Shown here: positions 1-5,260 of the stretch, piece by piece
Layout: each line of letters starts with the position of its first letter
Position numbering within the stretch: position 1 is the first letter of the stretch
Assembly (NCBI GenBank): GCA_027296045.1
Contig: JAPUJS010000287.1
Coordinates: 1 to 7,517, forward strand
DNA: 7,517 nt
Direction: 5' to 3'
Source: a bacterium
Lineage (GTDB): Bacteria > Latescibacterota > UBA2968
The notes under the pieces: generated by a model
Told to the model about the DNA's origin: nothing
Seen by the model: the letters and a program-made list of their open reading frames with translations, nothing else
Databases searched by the model: none
Made by a program: the position numbers and the translations under genes

Positions 1-305
1 CGCTCCAGATAATCCTCCCTTAAAGCGCCATCCGATTCAAATGCGGAATTCAACGCCCCTTCGTATCCGGGCATACCCCCCTGAAGGCAGAGTGTGAAGG
101 CGCGGATTCCATGACCGTAGTAGTCGGGAATCCGATCGATAAATGCCCGGGTATTTGCATCTGGATCAAAGTCGGTACGGTTGCGATCCTCGAAAGTAGC
201 GTTGACCATACGCACATTCATCAGCAGCCCTTCGGCCTGGGCACCGGGGTAGGTCACCTTGCCGTCGATCCGCCATTGCGTGTCCTGAATGTCGATCTTT
301 GTCAA
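1..305 (-). CDS. Unrecognised protein, N-terminal 101 residues (partial, cut by left edge)
   Basis: The reading frame runs open from a TTG at 305-303 to the window edge. TTG was chosen because an AAGGAG ribosome binding site sits six bases upstream, the frame is open throughout, and no ATG or GTG gives a better start: the nearby GTG at 310-308 reads straight into a stop. The first visible methionine inside the frame is about 30 residues in and would cut into well-formed sequence. The peptide begins MTKIDIQDTQWRIDGK, followed by AEGLLMNVRMVNATFEDRN and then FTLCLQGGMPGYEGALNSAF. The strand-like blocks and the LQGGMPGYEG segment recall the start of a TIM-barrel glycoside-hydrolase-like protein, but I cannot name a family with confidence. 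There is no signal peptide. It is the third gene of a leftward unit, 27 bp after the enolase-superfamily gene, so a carbohydrate-related role is plausible but inferred. Confidence 0.8.
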   Translation of the reverse strand, partial: MTKIDIQDTQWRIDGKVTYPGAQAEGLLMNVRMVNATFEDRNRTDFDPDANTRAFIDRIPDYYGHGIRAFTLCLQGGMPGYEGALNSAFESDGALREDYLE

Positions 306-311
306 AACACT

Positions 312-317
312 CTCCTT
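312..317 (-). promoter_or_regulatory. Ribosome binding site that fixes a TTG start
   Basis: The minus strand reads AAGGAG, then the six bases AGTGTT, then TTG. This strong Shine-Dalgarno sequence with ideal spacing is the main reason for accepting a TTG initiator at 305 for the leftmost gene. A further in-frame TTG at 329-327 lacks any such site. Confidence 0.7.
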
Positions 318-332
318 ATTGAAACACAAGCA

Positions 333-1448
333 CTACTCTGGCGGATGCGCCCCAATTGCTTCTTCAACAATATCGCATCCCAATCCTGGTTGATCCGACA
401 ATTCAATAAACCCATCTTTTATTTGGATGGGATTTGTCACAATCTCATTTCGCCAGGGCACATCGTCATACTCATATTCCAGAATCTTAAAATTCTCACA
501 GGTCGCGCACAGATGCACCGCCTGCCGCCCTCCCAAAACACCATGAGAGTTATGCGGGGCAAAGAGAATGTCATAGGTGTTGGCATAATCGGCCACCTTC
601 TTCCCCATCGTAATACCATTCCACACCGTGTCCGGCATAATGATATCCAGCGCGTGGGCTTCCAGATAAGGTTTAAATCCCTGCGTTCGATAAAAACTCT
701 CCCCGATACAAATCGGCGTTGAGGTACCATTCCGCACCGCTTTTAACGCCAGCGGATCCAGCGTCTCAGCCTCCAGCCAGAGCATATTGAAAGGCTCCAG
801 TGCCCGTGCCAGTTTGGAAATACCTGCCATCTTAAATGAAAACGCCACATCGAGCGCGGTGCTGCATTCTGCCCCAAGGGCGTCCTGCCAGGCACCAATC
901 CATTCCACAATCCCGTTCAGGGTGCCCGGCGTAATATCCCCTCGATCTTCGGGCGTGAGCGGGTAGTTGAGTTTCACATCCCGAAACCCCAGACCTTTCA
1001 CATAATCTGCACAAGCAGGAATATCCCCAACCGACTTCACCGGCGGCACATCCGGGTGAAATGGTTCCGCCCGTCCACAATGCGTGTAATAAACCCGAAT
1101 CCGGTCCTGAACCACTCCCCCAAAAAACTCATACACCGGCACTCCCAACGCCTTGCCCTTGATATCCAGCAAAGCCGCGTCAATGCCCGAAATCGCCTGA
1201 TGCGCAACACCCCCCAGTTGCCGCTGTGTCGCATGGTAAAGTTCAACCTGAATCTTCTCCGTCTGAAAGGGATTCTTCCCGACAATCAGCCCCCCCAGAT
1301 ATTGGATCGCCGCTCGCAACATATCGTGGGAACGAACGCAGTTGCATTCGGAGTACCCGGTGATCCCCTCATCCGTCTCCACCTTGAGAAAGTTCAGGGT
1401 GCGCCAGCCCCCTTCACAGGACAAAACATCTACAGACGTGACTTTCAT
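333..1448 (-). CDS. Enolase-superfamily enzyme, mandelate racemase/muconate lactonizing type (probable sugar-acid dehydratase)
   Basis: This 371-residue cytoplasmic protein has the length and layout of the mandelate racemase/muconate lactonizing family: an N-terminal capping domain (about 1-115, with GYSECN near 31-36 and LLDIKGKALGVPVYEFFGG at 93-111) and a TIM barrel. Candidate Mg2+ ligands are D200 (ALDVAF), E226 (WLEAE) and E250 (CIGES). D273 (MPDTVWNG) and H299 (APHNSHG) fit the Asp-His pair. Where the family has its Lys-x-Lys on the second strand, this protein reads K159-L-N161, so the second lysine is missing. That argues against a plain racemase; dehydration of an acid sugar is the likeliest role, with substrate unknown. 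The start is the ATG at 1448, preceded by GGGGGA six bases away. The frame stays open upstream to a TTG at 1523 that touches the aldolase stop, but those 25 residues have no ribosome binding site and do not look like this family. It lies 71 bp downstream of the aldolase gene, probably in one transcript. Confidence 0.9.
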   Translation of the reverse strand: MKVTSVDVLSCEGGWRTLNFLKVETDEGITGYSECNCVRSHDMLRAAIQYLGGLIVGKNPFQTEKIQVELYHATQRQLGGVAHQAISGIDAALLDIKGKALGVPVYEFFGGVVQDRIRVYYTHCGRAEPFHPDVPPVKSVGDIPACADYVKGLGFRDVKLNYPLTPEDRGDITPGTLNGIVEWIGAWQDALGAECSTALDVAFSFKMAGISKLARALEPFNMLWLEAETLDPLALKAVRNGTSTPICIGESFYRTQGFKPYLEAHALDIIMPDTVWNGITMGKKVADYANTYDILFAPHNSHGVLGGRQAVHLCATCENFKILEYEYDDVPWRNEIVTNPIQIKDGFIELSDQPGLGCDIVEEAIGAHPPE

Positions 1449-1454
1449 ACTGTG

Positions 1455-1460
1455 TCCCCC
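1455..1460 (-). promoter_or_regulatory. Ribosome binding site supporting the start at 1448
   Basis: The minus strand carries GGGGGA followed by CACAGT and then ATG. It is purine-rich and correctly spaced, though not a perfect AGGAGG match. It favours MKVTSVDV as the N-terminus of the enolase-superfamily enzyme over the longer open frame. Confidence 0.5.
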
Positions 1461-1498
1461 AGTTCTGTGCTCAAAGGAGCCGCCAGCCTCCAGTGCAT

Positions 1499-1538
1499 AC
1501 GGATTTATCCGTGGGAGTGTCAAACAGGCATTTGCCTG
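1499..1538. repeat. Pair of compact inverted repeats between aldolase and enolase-superfamily genes
   Basis: Two perfect 6-2-6 inverted repeats lie 12 bases apart: ACGGATTTATCCGT at 1499-1512 and CAGGCATTTGCCTG at 1525-1538. Both have TT (AA on the other strand) at the centre. The second covers the last codons of the aldolase gene and the first lies just after its stop, in the intercistronic RNA. They could form small hairpins that tune mRNA stability or translation of the downstream gene. There is no T-run after either on the minus strand, so they are not classical terminators. Function is inferred only. Confidence 0.45.
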
Positions 1539-2416
1539 CCTGAAATCTCCCGACCGATTTTGGCGTTATCCTCTCCCCCGCCAGAAATGATCCGCACGCC
1601 CCAGTCCATCAGGTAGCGGACCCGGCCTTCCGTGTCCAGAGAGGGGTCGTTCCAGGAACTGAGGAAAACAACCCCGCTGTCATCACAGGCGCTCTTCACC
1701 ATCTGCCGGGCATTCTCCATTTCTGGCGGATAAGGCGGGTCGTGGGAGTCCGCGTGGCCGAAAGACATGCCCATATCACCCGGCCCCCACTCGGCAAACG
1801 CCAGGCCGGGAACTCTGGCAATATACGCTGCATTTGCCGCACCCTCCCGGTCCTCAATTTTGAGGCCGATCAGGAGCTCCCCGTCCGGGTTGAGTGGCCA
1901 CGGATCTGCCAGTTTTGTATATTCGGGTCCAGTGACACCCCAGATCCCGGCCGGATATCCCTGACCGCCGGCACCGCGTTGCCCCTGCTTCAGTCCTCGA
2001 TCCAGCCCGATCGTTTGGAAGGGATAGCGACACTCTTCAACCAACGCCTTGACAGCATCGGCCTGCCTGGCGTGTGTGTGAAGAATGCCGTGGCATCCGG
2101 TGGTGAGCACCTGCCTAACTTGCCACGCGTTGTATCGAACCTCGTCAGCCGTACGGGCATTCGACGGGAGCGTTGAGATCACGGCCGGGGTGCGGTGTCC
2201 GGAGTTCGTTGGACCGCCGTCGACCAGCCCTTGCATAAACTCACGAAGGCCCATCACGTTAAACGGATTGTGTTCAAAATCCGTGACCAGAAAATCCGCC
2301 CAGGTCTTTGCTTGCTTCTTGCCGTTTTCATACGTAAGCGGCCCGGTGCCGGTGTAGTAGAGGTATTCTCCCTGTTCCAGCAGCTCGATGCATTTGTTGA
2401 TTCGCTTCTTTGCCAT
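1520..2416 (-). CDS. HpcH/HpaI-family aldolase (2-keto-3-deoxy acid type)
   Basis: The 298-residue protein matches the HpcH/HpaI aldolase/citrate-lyase-like family of divalent-metal-dependent class II aldolases, which cleave 2-oxo-3-deoxy acids to pyruvate (or a related oxoacid) plus an aldehyde. Visible signatures are TDFEHNPF at 45-52, with H49 in the place of the catalytic His of HpaI; HRTP with R75 as the likely carboxylate-binding Arg; IED with metal ligand E188; and EWGPGDMGMSFG at 209-220 with metal ligand D214. The 26-residue spacing E188-D214 equals that of the metal ligands in E. coli HpaI. It is slightly longer than typical members, with extra sequence at about 140-180. No signal peptide is present, so it is cytoplasmic. 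The start ATG has AAGGGAG five bases upstream. It is the first gene of the leftward unit and is followed by an enolase-superfamily enzyme, which fits a dehydratase-aldolase pathway for a sugar acid. Exact substrate is not readable. Confidence 0.9.
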   Translation of the reverse strand: MAKKRINKCIELLEQGEYLYYTGTGPLTYENGKKQAKTWADFLVTDFEHNPFNVMGLREFMQGLVDGGPTNSGHRTPAVISTLPSNARTADEVRYNAWQVRQVLTTGCHGILHTHARQADAVKALVEECRYPFQTIGLDRGLKQGQRGAGGQGYPAGIWGVTGPEYTKLADPWPLNPDGELLIGLKIEDREGAANAAYIARVPGLAFAEWGPGDMGMSFGHADSHDPPYPPEMENARQMVKSACDDSGVVFLSSWNDPSLDTEGRVRYLMDWGVRIISGGGEDNAKIGREISGRQMPV

Positions 2417-2465
2417 GTTTTCTCCCTTTCAGTTGAACCGGCCCTCCAGATTTCTTTGAATCTTA

Positions 2466-2494
2466 AGAATAGTTCCGAAAAGACGCTTTGTCCA
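2466..2494 (-). promoter_or_regulatory. Candidate sigma-70-like promoter of the leftward unit
   Basis: On the minus strand TGGACA (2494-2489) is followed by a 17-base spacer and TATTCT (2471-2466). Transcription would begin around 2459, leaving a leader of roughly 40 bases before the aldolase ATG at 2416. The -10 box overlaps the short palindrome TCTTAAGA (2461-2468). The match and spacing are good, but this is a sequence match only. Confidence 0.4.
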
Positions 2495-2540
2495 GTTTGA
2501 ACTTTAGCGTTGCACATACACCTCCCGCTCAAAACATACC

Positions 2541-2568
2541 TTGACGTTGGCTGAGGATTGTGTATTTT
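2541..2568 (+). promoter_or_regulatory. Candidate sigma-70-like promoter of the rightward small gene
   Basis: TTGACG (2541-2546) and TATTTT (2563-2568) are separated by 16 bases, placing a start near 2575 and leaving a leader of about 25 bases before the small membrane-protein gene at 2601. It lies back to back with the leftward promoter candidate inside the same 184-bp divergent gap. No operator was recognised. Confidence 0.35.
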
Positions 2569-2600
2569 TCCCCTGAACCCCAGACCTAAGGAGCTTCTCC

Positions 2601-2819
2601 ATGAGCATCCATTTCCTGGCCTTTGTTGCCATCAACCTCTACTTTATCTGGTGGTTGATCGCCCTTGTCCGAAAAAAGCGCCAGAATCCGAGCAAAAAAC
2701 GCCCGTTTATCGAAGTCATCAACGAAACGCCAGAAGTGCCAGAACCCGAATTGCCGGAATCGCAAGACGACCAATGGCTCAAACAGGTGCGGGCAGAAAT
2801 TGAAGACATGACGGAGTAA
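2601..2819 (+). CDS. Small single-pass membrane protein of unknown function (72 aa)
   Basis: I do not recognise a family. The protein begins with a hydrophobic segment at about residues 3-23, rich in aromatic residues (INLYFIWWLIALV), directly followed by the basic cluster RKKR and then KKR at 32-34. This charge pattern suggests an uncleaved signal anchor with the C-terminus in the cytoplasm. The middle (about 41-56) is a proline/glutamate-rich linker (ETPEVPEPELPES), and the end (57-72) is a charged, probably helical tail with WLKQVRAEIEDM. An AAGGAG ribosome binding site lies seven bases before the ATG, which supports real translation. It stands alone: it diverges from the aldolase unit and is closed off by a strong terminator one base after its stop. 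Small proteins of this build often act as membrane tethers or regulators of a partner, but no partner is indicated here. Confidence 0.75.
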   Translation: MSIHFLAFVAINLYFIWWLIALVRKKRQNPSKKRPFIEVINETPEVPEPELPESQDDQWLKQVRAEIEDMTE

Positions 2820-2820
2820 A

Positions 2821-2871
2821 TGCGCCTTCTGTTGGCGCAACCCCCCTTTGAGAAGAGGGGGGATTTTTATT
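2821..2871 (+). terminator. Rho-independent terminator with a leading extra hairpin
   Basis: One base after the stop of the small gene, TGCGCC (2821-2826) and GGCGCA (2834-2839) form a six-pair stem with a seven-base loop. A second stem follows: CCCCCC with TTT (2841-2849) pairs with AGA and GGGGGG (2854-2862) around a GAGA tetraloop, and is followed by A and TTTTT (2864-2868). The second hairpin with its T-run is a textbook intrinsic terminator. The first may aid folding or protect the RNA end. It separates the small gene from the peptidase genes, so those need their own promoter. Confidence 0.85.
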
Positions 2872-2894
2872 GCCTGCCGACCACCAGATTCCAC

Positions 2895-2923
2895 TTGCCA
2901 TACCCGGTTTCGGTCCTTAGGTT
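2895..2923 (+). promoter_or_regulatory. Weak candidate promoter for the M19 peptidase unit
   Basis: TTGCCA (2895-2900), 17 bases, then TAGGTT (2918-2923). The -10 match is poor. A promoter is nevertheless expected between the terminator ending at 2871 and the ATG at 2954, and this is the best sigma-70-like pair I could see in that 82-bp stretch. Confidence 0.25.
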
Positions 2924-2953
2924 AAGTCAAATTTCCAGAACCGGAGACCGATT

Positions 2954-4087
2954 ATGTCAGACAATCCAATCCTCATCATCGACGGCCATCTCGATATGGC
3001 TTTCAATGCCCTCTTTTACAGACGGGACCTCACCCAACCCGTCCACGTCCTGCGCGACCGGGAAGACGTCGTCCGCTCAGGGGTTTCGGAACACCCCGAC
3101 TCCCTCGAACGCCGGGTCGGACCCCAGGCGAAACGCTTCACTCCCACCGTGGCCCTGCCCAATATGCGGGAAGGCCGCGTAGGCATCATGCTCTCTACCA
3201 TCATGGCCCGGGTGCAGGACCCGGGTGCGGGCACCCACAATGCGGTTCGCACCCAGGGTGTCGCCTATGCCCGGGGGCAATCTCACCTGGCCTATTATCA
3301 AGCACTGGAACGAGAAGGCGAAATCACATTCATCAAAAGTCCCAACGATCTCGATACTTGTGTAGCGTCCTGGGAAAACCCCGAACCCGACACGCCGGTG
3401 GGTCTCATCCTCACCATGGAAAGTGCCGACCCCATCCTGGGCCCCGATCAGGTCTCCGAATGGTACGAAGCCGGTCTCCGCTCGGTCTCCCTCACCCACT
3501 TCGGTGCCAACACCTACGGCCACGGCACCGGCACAGTCGGTGGCCTCTATCCGCCTGCGTTCCCCTTGATGGATGCGCTCAAAGAAACCGACATCGTCCT
3601 GGATGTGACCCACGCTGCCGATCTCGCCTTCTGGCAAATCCTGGATTACTGGGACGGTCCCGTCCACGCCAGCCACTGCAATTGCCGCAGCCTCGTTCCA
3701 GGCCAGCGCCATCTCTCCGATGACATGATCCAGGCCGTCACCGACCGGGGCGGGGTCATCGGTTTGGTCTTTGCCGAACAAATGCTCAGCCCAAGCTGGA
3801 ACTGGGATGATCCTACCACACACTATACCACGGCAACCCGTGCTATGAGAGCAGGGCTCGAACACATCGACCACATCTGCACCCTCACCGGCAATACCGA
3901 TCACATCGCCTTTGGCACCGACCTGGACGGCGGATTTGGCCTGGAACTCTCGCCAACCGATTACAACACCATTGATGATCTACAACACTTCCTGGACCGG
4001 ATGCGTAACCACGGGTACAGCGAAGAAGACGTCGCTCAGTTTGCCCATGGCAATCTCATCCGCCTGTTCAAAAACGCCTGGTGTTAG
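2954..4087 (+). CDS. Peptidase family M19 (membrane/renal dipeptidase-like), copy 1
   Basis: This 377-residue protein belongs to the M19 family, binuclear zinc enzymes of the amidohydrolase fold that cleave dipeptides, including some with a C-terminal D-residue, and related amides. All metal-binding positions appear present: H12 and D14 (DGHLD), bridging E156 (MESADP), H220 (DVTH) and H241 (ASHCNCR). The 21-residue His-His spacing equals that of human renal dipeptidase. R245 fits the substrate-binding Arg, and D323 in GTDLDGG fits the catalytic Asp. Residues around the site differ from classical members: HLD instead of the usual HND, and the insert at about 40-60 is absent from copy 2. There is no signal peptide or lipobox, so it is likely cytoplasmic despite the family name. 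GGAG lies seven bases before the ATG. A paralogue follows after 81 bp; a hand alignment of residues 111-197 with the matching 87 residues of copy 2 gives 53 identities. The true substrate is unknown. Confidence 0.9.
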   Translation: MSDNPILIIDGHLDMAFNALFYRRDLTQPVHVLRDREDVVRSGVSEHPDSLERRVGPQAKRFTPTVALPNMREGRVGIMLSTIMARVQDPGAGTHNAVRTQGVAYARGQSHLAYYQALEREGEITFIKSPNDLDTCVASWENPEPDTPVGLILTMESADPILGPDQVSEWYEAGLRSVSLTHFGANTYGHGTGTVGGLYPPAFPLMDALKETDIVLDVTHAADLAFWQILDYWDGPVHASHCNCRSLVPGQRHLSDDMIQAVTDRGGVIGLVFAEQMLSPSWNWDDPTTHYTTATRAMRAGLEHIDHICTLTGNTDHIAFGTDLDGGFGLELSPTDYNTIDDLQHFLDRMRNHGYSEEDVAQFAHGNLIRLFKNAWC

Positions 4088-4108
4088 CACCACACCGCCC
4101 ATACGATC

Positions 4109-4157
4109 CGGTTCCAAGTTGGGGTGGATAAAACCCGAAACTCGGAGCCCGGAACCG
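4109..4157 (+). repeat. Inverted repeat ending at the ribosome binding site of M19 copy 2
   Basis: CGGTTCC (4109-4115) and GGAACCG (4151-4157) form a seven-pair stem enclosing 35 bases, which themselves contain a small GGGT/ACCC pairing. The right arm ends where the AAGGA ribosome binding site (4158-4162) begins. In RNA this could influence initiation at copy 2. It is not followed by a T-run, so it is not a terminator. Confidence 0.35.
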
Positions 4158-4162
4158 AAGGA
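4158..4162 (+). promoter_or_regulatory. Ribosome binding site fixing the start of M19 copy 2
   Basis: AAGGA followed by six bases (TTTCCG) and ATG at 4169. It selects MPDRPYLILDSHLD as the N-terminus, aligning exactly with copy 1. The upstream in-frame ATG at 4124 has no such site and would add 15 residues with no counterpart. Confidence 0.65.
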
Positions 4163-4168
4163 TTTCCG

Positions 4169-5251
4169 ATGCCCGATCGTCCTTATTTGATCTTAGACAG
4201 CCACCTCGACCTGGGTTTTTCTGCCATCCAGGTCAACCGCGACCTCACCCAACCGGCCGCCACGGTTCGCATTCACGATCCCGAACCCGTCAAGCGCAGC
4301 TTTGGCAGCTGCACCGTCACCTTTCCCGAACTCCGCAAAGGTTCCATCGGCATCATTTTTGGCACCGTCATGTCCCGCACCGATCCCAACGACCAGTGGA
4401 CCAGAACAGGCATGTATGTCCAGTCCCAATGCCATGGCATTGGCAAAGGCCACTATGCTTTTTACAAAGCCATGGAACGCGAAGGCGTACTCCGCTTTAT
4501 CCATACCGCCCAGGACCTGGACGAAGTCGTCTCCGCCTGGAAAAACCCAGCGCCCAACACCCCCATCGGCCTGGTCCTGGCCATGGAAAGTGCCGACCCC
4601 ATCCTGGACCCCGATCAGGTCCCCGAATGGTACGACATAGGACTGCGCATCGTCAGCATCTCCCACTATGGCACCAGCTCCTACTGCCACGGCACCGGCA
4701 CCGAAGGCGGCCTCTTGCCCCGTGGCAAACCGCTGCTCGACGCCCTGAAAAAAGCGGGCATTATTGTAGATCTCACCCACACCACCGATCAGGCCTTCTG
4801 GGAGATCCTGGACCACTACGACGGCCCTGTGGCCGCGTCTCATCACAATTGCCGGGCCCTCACCCCCGGACAGCGCCAGCTCACGGACGACATGATTCAA
4901 GCCATTGTAGAACGCGGCGGCGTCATCGGGGCCGCCTTTGACGCCTGGATGCTCGATCCCGAATGGAAACGCCAATTGCCCTGCTACGAACAAACGACGA
5001 AGGCGACCCTGGAAACCGTAGCCAACCACATCGATCACGTCTGCCAACTTGCTGGCAATGCCCATCACGCTGGCATCGGCACCGACCTGGACGGCGGATT
5101 TGGCCAGGAGCAATCGCCGAGAGATCTCAACACCATTGCAGACTTACAAAATTTGGTCGGCATTCTCAACGGTCGCGGTTACAAAGAAGAAGAGGTTCGA
5201 AACATCTTGTCCGGAAATTGGATCCGGCTCCTGAAAGACACCTGGACCTAA
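4169..5251 (+). CDS. Peptidase family M19 (membrane/renal dipeptidase-like), copy 2
   Basis: This 360-residue paralogue of the preceding gene keeps the full zinc site: H12 and D14 (DSHLD), E140 (MESADP), H204 (DLTH), H225 (ASHHNCR, with R229) and D306 (GTDLDGG). The His-His spacing is again 21. It lacks about 11 residues after the first metal motif compared with copy 1 and differs most between residues 35 and 95 and around 258-285, regions that usually shape the substrate pocket. The pair is therefore likely to have different specificities rather than being simple dosage copies. No signal peptide is visible, so it is likely cytoplasmic. Two stretches of DNA are almost identical to copy 1 (4581-4635 and 5078-5105), far above the general divergence, which suggests recent duplication or gene conversion. 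The next gene starts nine bases after its stop, so translation is probably coupled. Confidence 0.9.
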   Translation: MPDRPYLILDSHLDLGFSAIQVNRDLTQPAATVRIHDPEPVKRSFGSCTVTFPELRKGSIGIIFGTVMSRTDPNDQWTRTGMYVQSQCHGIGKGHYAFYKAMEREGVLRFIHTAQDLDEVVSAWKNPAPNTPIGLVLAMESADPILDPDQVPEWYDIGLRIVSISHYGTSSYCHGTGTEGGLLPRGKPLLDALKKAGIIVDLTHTTDQAFWEILDHYDGPVAASHHNCRALTPGQRQLTDDMIQAIVERGGVIGAAFDAWMLDPEWKRQLPCYEQTTKATLETVANHIDHVCQLAGNAHHAGIGTDLDGGFGQEQSPRDLNTIADLQNLVGILNGRGYKEEEVRNILSGNWIRLLKDTWT

Positions 5252-5260
5252 CCCCCCCCA

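Noticed and set aside
111..722. 203-codon plus-strand frame at the left end
   Set aside because: It lies opposite the enolase-superfamily gene and the leftmost partial gene and crosses the gap between them; no domain is recognisable.
1449..1523. N-terminal extension of the enolase-superfamily protein from a TTG overlapping the aldolase stop
   Set aside because: The 25 extra residues lack a ribosome binding site and do not resemble the family, whereas the ATG at 1448 has one and gives a standard N-terminus.
1056..1616. 186-codon plus-strand frame
   Set aside because: It is antisense to the enolase-superfamily gene and the end of the aldolase gene, with no recognisable motif.
4193..5113. 306-codon minus-strand frame opposite M19 copy 2
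   Set aside because: It is antisense to a gene with a complete metal site. A similar minus-strand frame at 3077-3904 lies opposite copy 1, as expected from homologous sense genes of similar codon use.
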